Positions 39,458 through 43,286 of a stretch of 43,286 nt of DNA are shown piece by piece. Numbering within the stretch: the stretch's first letter is position 1; each line of letters opens with the position of its first letter. Source of the DNA: Gammaproteobacteria bacterium. Lineage in GTDB: Bacteria; Pseudomonadota; Gammaproteobacteria; SZUA-152. The position numbers and the translations under genes were made by a program. A model generated the notes under the pieces. It made no database searches and had not been told where the DNA came from. It saw only the letters and a program-made list of their open reading frames with translations. The stretch covers positions 1 to 43,286 of the forward strand of contig JAADHZ010000073.1 of assembly GCA_013151575.1 (NCBI GenBank), read 5' to 3'.

Positions 39458-40260
39458 TCGTTTAATCCTTCCAAATAATTTAATTCGTTTTCGCTGAATC
39501 CCGCCGCCAACCTCGCATCGCGATGCAGCGGGCCTTTTGAGCGGCGGCCTGAAGACCCCATGTATTGATCGAAAAGCCGTCGGAAAGTTTCCTCTTGCGG
39601 CAGTGCGCGTTGGTCGCACAAATAATGGAACCAACGGCTACCAATTTCCACGTGCCCTACCTCGTCGCGCAAGATAATGTCCAGCACCACATTGGCGGCA
39701 TGGTCGCCGATGCCGGACAAGCGCGCCATTATACCCGGTGTTACATCCAGCCCGCGCGCCTCCAATACGCGCGGCACCAAAGCCATGCGCTCCAACGGGT
39801 CGTGGGCGGTTTTTCGCGCCATTTCCCAGAGGCCGTTGTGGGCATCGAAATCGCCATAATCGTAGCCGAGGCTGTTGAGGTGATCCCGCATTAACTGAAA
39901 ATGGTAGGCCTCTTCATCGGCCACTTTCACCCAATCGGTATAAAATTCGTCGGGCATGTCGCGAAAACGGTAGACCGCGTCCCAGGCCAGGTTGATGGCG
40001 TTGAATTCGATGTGGGCGATGGCATGAATCAGTGCCGCATGGCCTTCGGGGCTACCCAGGCCACGGGTGTGTAATTCGCGCGGCGCCACCAGCATCGGCC
40101 GTTCCGGTCTCCCCGGTTCGCCTATAACCTGCGGCTCACCGTCACGCAGTAACGGAATATCGCCGTCACGCCACTGTTGGGCCATGATACGAGTCTCACA
40201 GGCCTTCTGGCCAGCGTCCGACAGGGTGAGGCAGTGGGCGGCGACGGCAAAGAGATTCAC
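39454..40260 (-). CDS. DUF455 ferritin-like protein
   Basis: This 268-residue protein of the DUF455 family has a ferritin-like four-helix fold with a predicted di-metal site. Conserved blocks are HAIAHIEFNAINLAWDAVYR (Glu and His candidate ligands), VKVADEEAYHFQLMRDHL (ExxH), LVPRVLEARGLDVTPG and ILRDEVGHVEIGSRWF (a second ExxH). The GTG start at 40260 gives the N-terminus VNLFAVAAHCLTLSDAGQK that fits relatives; no ribosome site is obvious, and a GTG at 40329 is an alternative. Some homologs lie near tRNA-modification genes, but no biochemical role is clear to me. It is coupled to the lipoprotein gene downstream. Confidence 0.88.
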   Translation of the reverse strand: MNLFAVAAHCLTLSDAGQKACETRIMAQQWRDGDIPLLRDGEPQVIGEPGRPERPMLVAPRELHTRGLGSPEGHAALIHAIAHIEFNAINLAWDAVYRFRDMPDEFYTDWVKVADEEAYHFQLMRDHLNSLGYDYGDFDAHNGLWEMARKTAHDPLERMALVPRVLEARGLDVTPGIMARLSGIGDHAANVVLDIILRDEVGHVEIGSRWFHYLCDQRALPQEETFRRLFDQYMGSSGRRSKGPLHRDARLAAGFSENELNYLEGLNE

Positions 40261-40336
40261 GGTTGGGGTACTTTTAAGAATAAGGCCGGAGGAATATCGG
40301 CTGGGCCTCGCATTATCCGGCCCCACCACACCCGGG

Positions 40337-40495
40337 TCAAACCGGCGTTATCGGAAGTGCGCCAGCGGTACCGGCAGGCGTTTTGTCCCCTTGCAGATCG
40401 GCATCGGTAAGATTTGCACTACGCAGGTCAACACCTCGCAAAATCGCATAAGTCATGTTGGTGTTGTGCAGATTGCCCCATCCGCAAGTTTTGTT
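40337..40495 (-). pseudogene. Pentapeptide-repeat protein remnant
   Basis: On the minus strand a short open stretch between two stops reads GNLHN TNMTY AILRG VDLRS, then ANLTD ADLQG. These are about six consecutive A(D/N)LXX pentapeptide units, followed by an unrelated tail and a stop. The stop at 40496-40498 cuts the frame upstream and no start is available, so this looks like the remaining end of a larger beta-helix protein. Confidence 0.6.
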
Positions 40496-40498
40496 TCA

Positions 40499-40796
40499 CC
40501 TTATTCGAATATGCAGTAAGTTTGAGCATATGGTATGAAATAGTGGAAATAACGCACCAAATCGTGCATTTCAGTCAACCGGTTTTTCTCTGAATGTTGA
40601 GTTGATAGGGTTGGATGAAAAAATAATAGGTCGGATATGCCTTGATAGTCCATTAATATCAGGATATCAGGGCAAATTGCCCGGTTCTTCATTCAATACG
40701 GTGGGTAGCAAGGCAAATGGACCTGATACTAATAAGTTAGATTTTCTTAGGTTCCATAGAAGTATCCGAAGGTAGTTGAAATATGTATAAGATATT
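40499..40796. other. AT-rich non-coding region with an 8-bp tandem duplication
   Basis: No gene is seen. Composition drops here and stays AT-rich to about 43030. ATATCAGG occurs twice in tandem at 40656-40671. The promoter of the regulator gene at 40797 should lie in this stretch, but no hexamer pair is clear. Confidence 0.3.
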
Positions 40797-41641
40797 ATGA
40801 TTGTCACTCCCATCAATCCGTTAGCACGCTATATTTCACACTATATGGTGACAAAGATTGCACAAGATCACAAGATCAAGCAACCTATTTGTCGGCAACA
40901 TCTACACCAACGCTTGTGATATTTAGGCGAGGAAATGTATCATTTTGCCATAGGAATTTGCGGATGGAGCAGTCTCCGTCCGCTTATATTGAAGGCCCCT
41001 TTCTTTATCCTCGTTATTCATATGCCAATATGAACACGGAAGTCATCTCCGTTCATTTTAGGCCCGCTATGCTGGAGCAGATTATCTCTGTTCCTGTGTC
41101 AGAGCTTTCCAATTATTGTATACCGTTATCAGATTTTTCATGCTCACAGTTAGCCTTGCTAACAGAAGATGTTATGAATGCACCCTGCGTTAATGCGGCA
41201 ATTAAGTTAATAGAACTACGAATCATGAGATTACTGACTTCACAGAATATACAGCGACGTAGGAAGGCAAAGCCACTTTGGATCAATAGTAAATTAATCA
41301 ACCAGACTGCTAAAGAATTAGCTGCTACTTCGGGCTTAAGTATCCGCCAACTAGAAAGGCGGTTCATGGCAAGTTATGGTGTAACGATTAGGGATTGGCG
41401 ACGCTTAGATAGAGCTACTAAAGCTATAACTTTGTTAGCTATGCCTTCAACCAATCTCGATATCACAACAGTTGCTTATAATGCTAATTATTTCGATCAT
41501 TCCCACATGTGTCGAGATTTCCGGAAACTCTGTGGTGTTTCCCCTCAGGAATTTAGCCGCCGCCTGAATTATGATCCAGCGTACTGGCCAATTCGTGAGT
41601 TTAGAAAATTATTGTCCCTAAATGTCGCATCCGTACAATAG
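40797..41641 (+). pseudogene. AraC-family transcriptional regulator broken by an 8-bp tandem duplication
   Basis: From the ATG at 40797 the frame reads MIVTPINPLARYISHYMVTK then IAQD and shifts into a stop 40 codons in. CACAAGAT is present twice in tandem (40861-40868 and 40869-40876). Removing one copy joins the start exactly to the long frame ending at 41641 and gives a complete AraC protein of about 278 residues. That product has an N-terminal sensing part (TPTLVIFRRGNVSFCHRN) and a C-terminal helix-turn-helix part with ELAATSGLSIRQLERRF, WRRLDRATKAITLL and YFDHSHMCRDFRKLCGVSPQ. The rest is intact, so the lesion is recent or switchable. An internal TTG at 40889 could give a shorter product with the DNA-binding part. 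Confidence 0.8.
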
Positions 41642-41699
41642 AAAACAGACCCTATAATAGGATAATTTTGGCTTTCCACATGATCCTTAAAGAGGGCTT

Positions 41700-42932
41700 A
41701 TGAAAATTACGGTTATTACTTATGGTACCGAAGGTGATAATAGACCATTAGTCGCATTGTGTCGTGGTCTACAAAATTCTGGACACGACATATTATTTTT
41801 GGGTGAACGTTCAATTGAGGGGTTAGCCACTCGTTCGGCTATTCCTTTTCAGGCTCTTGAAGGCGATATGAAAGCAACCGTTCAGCCAGGAGGCCCATTA
41901 CATCGGCTTATGAACGAAAAAACACACCCTGGAGTAATGGCTAAGGCCTGTGCGAATTTCGCTACTGAAAACACTAAATCATGGATGAAATCTTTGCTAT
42001 CGGCAGCTCAAGATAGCGATGGGATAATTTTTTCGGGGTTTGCGGGATACACCGCCCTATCAGTTGCTGAATATCTAAATAAGCCTGTCATTGGTGCTGG
42101 GCTATTCCCTGTATCACCGACTAAAGAATTTCCATCTTCGCTTATCCCGTCGGTTTCTCTTCCTGGCTGGCTCAATTATTATTCCCATAAAGTGATGATG
42201 AGTGTTTTGTGGCACCTTTTTCGCCGCTCCATAAATGAAGCAAGAAAAGAAATTTGCAACCAACCTGCACGCTGGACAGCATGGTCTGACTATCCCATCG
42301 TCTATGGAATTTCTCCCAGTTTGCTTCCCCAGCCACAAGATTGGCCCGACAAGTGGAAAATGTGTGGCGCGTGGTATCAAGCTGATAGCTTATGGTCCCC
42401 CAGTCAGGAGTTGGTAGCTTTTATAAATGCAGGAGAACCGCCCATTTATGTCGGGTTTGGGAGCATGTCTGGTTTTGATTCTAAAAGACTATTAAATATT
42501 TTTTCACCTGTCCTGGCTGGACGGCGAGTGATCTATGCCCCGGGCTGGAGTGAATATGATGCATCATTGTTGCCAGTAGAAAGCCTCATCGTAGACAATA
42601 TTCCTCACGACTGGTTGTTTCCTCGCGTTTCGTTAGTTATACATCACGGTGGAGCGGGAACTAGTCATGCTGCAGCCATCGCTGGGACACCATCTGTCGT
42701 GATTCCTTTTGCAGGGGATCAGTTTTTTTGGGCTCATCGCTTAACTCAACTTGGTGTAGCTCCGAAGTCGAGTTCGTTGATGAAAGTTAATGCGACTATA
42801 TTCAAAAAAATGTTAGAGGCTGCGAGTAGTCAAGTAATGATAGAAAACTCGCGTGCATTGGCACAGCGCATGAAATCCGAGGACGGAGTTGGGGATGCTG
42901 TGCAACATGTCGAGAGATTTATCCGACAGTAA
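41700..42932 (+). CDS. Family 1 (UGT/MGT-type) glycosyltransferase
   Basis: GT-B glycosyltransferase of 410 residues. The N-terminus MKITVITYGTEGDNRPLVAL is the acceptor-domain start seen in sterol / macrolide / rhamnosyl glycosyltransferases. PPIYVGFGSMSG opens the donor domain, and HHGGAGTSHAAAIAGTPSVV followed by IPFAGDQFFWAHR is the sugar-nucleotide motif with its usual His, Gly and Asp-Gln positions. AGAGGG is well placed before the ATG. It follows the broken AraC gene by 58 bases on the same strand and shares its AT-rich composition, so the pair probably arrived together. The acceptor is unknown (lipid, sterol-like or secondary metabolite). Confidence 0.88.
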   Translation: MKITVITYGTEGDNRPLVALCRGLQNSGHDILFLGERSIEGLATRSAIPFQALEGDMKATVQPGGPLHRLMNEKTHPGVMAKACANFATENTKSWMKSLLSAAQDSDGIIFSGFAGYTALSVAEYLNKPVIGAGLFPVSPTKEFPSSLIPSVSLPGWLNYYSHKVMMSVLWHLFRRSINEARKEICNQPARWTAWSDYPIVYGISPSLLPQPQDWPDKWKMCGAWYQADSLWSPSQELVAFINAGEPPIYVGFGSMSGFDSKRLLNIFSPVLAGRRVIYAPGWSEYDASLLPVESLIVDNIPHDWLFPRVSLVIHHGGAGTSHAAAIAGTPSVVIPFAGDQFFWAHRLTQLGVAPKSSSLMKVNATIFKKMLEAASSQVMIENSRALAQRMKSEDGVGDAVQHVERFIRQ

Positions 42933-42964
42933 AAAAAATATAACAAGGTTGATCAACACGGATT

Positions 42965-43024
42965 ATTTTCAGCTTTGTTTGGCTGTGCTAAAAAAGCCTA
43001 GCACAGCCAAACAAAGCTGAAAAT
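42965..43024 (+). terminator. Long perfect hairpin after the glycosyltransferase gene
   Basis: A 26-bp perfect inverted repeat (42965-42990 and 42999-43024) encloses an 8-base loop AAAAAGCC. Such a long flawless stem is unusual. It starts 33 bases after the stop codon. No U-run follows, so it may be a terminator without a tail, the remains of a palindromic element, or the target structure for the intron that starts just beyond. Confidence 0.7.
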
Positions 43025-43041
43025 ATCCGGTTATCAACGAC

Positions 43042-43286
43042 GTTAGAGCGCCAAGCGAAGCTTGGTGTACCTTGCAGGGTGCAAGTCCCTGTCCGGTAAG
43101 GTCTAGCCAACCGCCGGTATCGAGTGTTGCGTCTGAGGCGGAGTGGATGAAAACTCTGCGAACAATCCAGACGAAGCGTACACAGAGAATCTTATAGGCC
43201 GTAGGGGTAACCGTATACCCTGAGAGTTGGTACAGCTTCCAAATGCAAGTTGAGGTTGGCGAGGGTTTTAACGTTCCCGAAGCCAA
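43042..43286 (+). mobile_element. Probable 5' part of a group II intron (continues beyond window)
   Basis: From about 43042 the sequence is GC-richer and has the look of group II intron domain I. It contains GGTGCAAGTCCCTGTCCGG, a GTCTAGCC / ACCGCCGG segment, TGAGGCGGAGTGGATG, AACAATCCAGACGAAGCG and GAGAGTTGGTACAGC, with several short hairpins (for example AAGCGAAGCTT near 43053). There is no significant open frame. The exact 5' splice site is not certain, and the reverse transcriptase would lie outside the window. The position just after a strong stem-loop is like the insertion preference of class C introns, although the 5' end does not show the usual GTGCG. Confidence 0.6.

Noticed and set aside
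42969..43286. Minus-strand open frame at the right edge
   Set aside because: It covers the hairpin and the intron-like RNA; such frames are typical shadows of structured RNA.
1..43286. CRISPR arrays, tRNA or rRNA genes, prophage or toxin-antitoxin modules
   Set aside because: None were seen by eye on either strand; no regularly spaced repeats, no tRNA-like cloverleaf with a TTCGAATC-type arm, no phage structural genes.

Overview
The window looks like a chromosome segment of a gammaproteobacterium. Its backbone is the classic translation / envelope-biogenesis cluster, all on the minus strand: rpsB-tsf-pyrH-frr-uppS-cdsA-dxr-rseP-bamA-skp-lpxD-fabZ-lpxA-lpxB-rnhB, then dnaE after a break. map and glnD diverge from rpsB, as is usual in this class. 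No 16S rRNA gene is present, so I do not name a genus. LpxA carries a Met at the acyl-chain 'ruler' position, as in Pseudomonas aeruginosa, which suggests a lipid A with short (C10) 3-hydroxy acyl chains.

Layout. 1-446: start of a PilZ-type protein cut by the left edge. 447-1936: small genes (DUF2892 membrane protein, YheU-like protein) and a 172-bp MITE-like palindrome. 1937-5476: dnaE. 5555-7110: genes breaking the usual rnhB-dnaE linkage (small secreted protein, AT-rich lipoprotein, beta-carbonic anhydrase). 7168-22150: the rnhB to rpsB cluster, with many overlapping stop/start codons. 22415-25949: map and glnD. 26043-26987: a VOC domain fused to a nucleotidyltransferase-like domain, with a composition break between them. 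27520-32188: two methyl-accepting chemotaxis proteins; the second ends in a complete bacteriohemerythrin domain. 32380-32795: a decayed, internally deleted IS of the ISAs1 / H-repeat type. 32935-38494: mnmA-hflD, then cysS divergent from ppiA-ppiB-lpxH. 38597-40260: a translationally coupled lipoprotein and DUF455 ferritin-like protein. 40337-43286: an AT-rich accessory region with a pentapeptide-repeat remnant, an AraC-family regulator broken by an 8-bp tandem duplication, a family-1 glycosyltransferase, a 26-bp perfect hairpin and, running off the right edge, what looks like the 5' end of a group II intron.

How the genes work together. The core cluster combines translation (S2, EF-Ts, RRF), UMP kinase, isoprenoid and undecaprenyl phosphate synthesis (Dxr, UppS), phospholipid synthesis (CdsA), outer-membrane protein assembly and its stress protease (BamA, Skp, RseP) and lipid A synthesis (LpxD, FabZ, LpxA, LpxB; LpxH lies separately at 37.8 kb). 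The least ordinary items are the chemoreceptor-hemerythrin fusion, the VOC-nucleotidyltransferase fusion, the palindromic repeat with a second partial copy fused to the end of rseP, and the right-hand region with signs of several mobile-element events.
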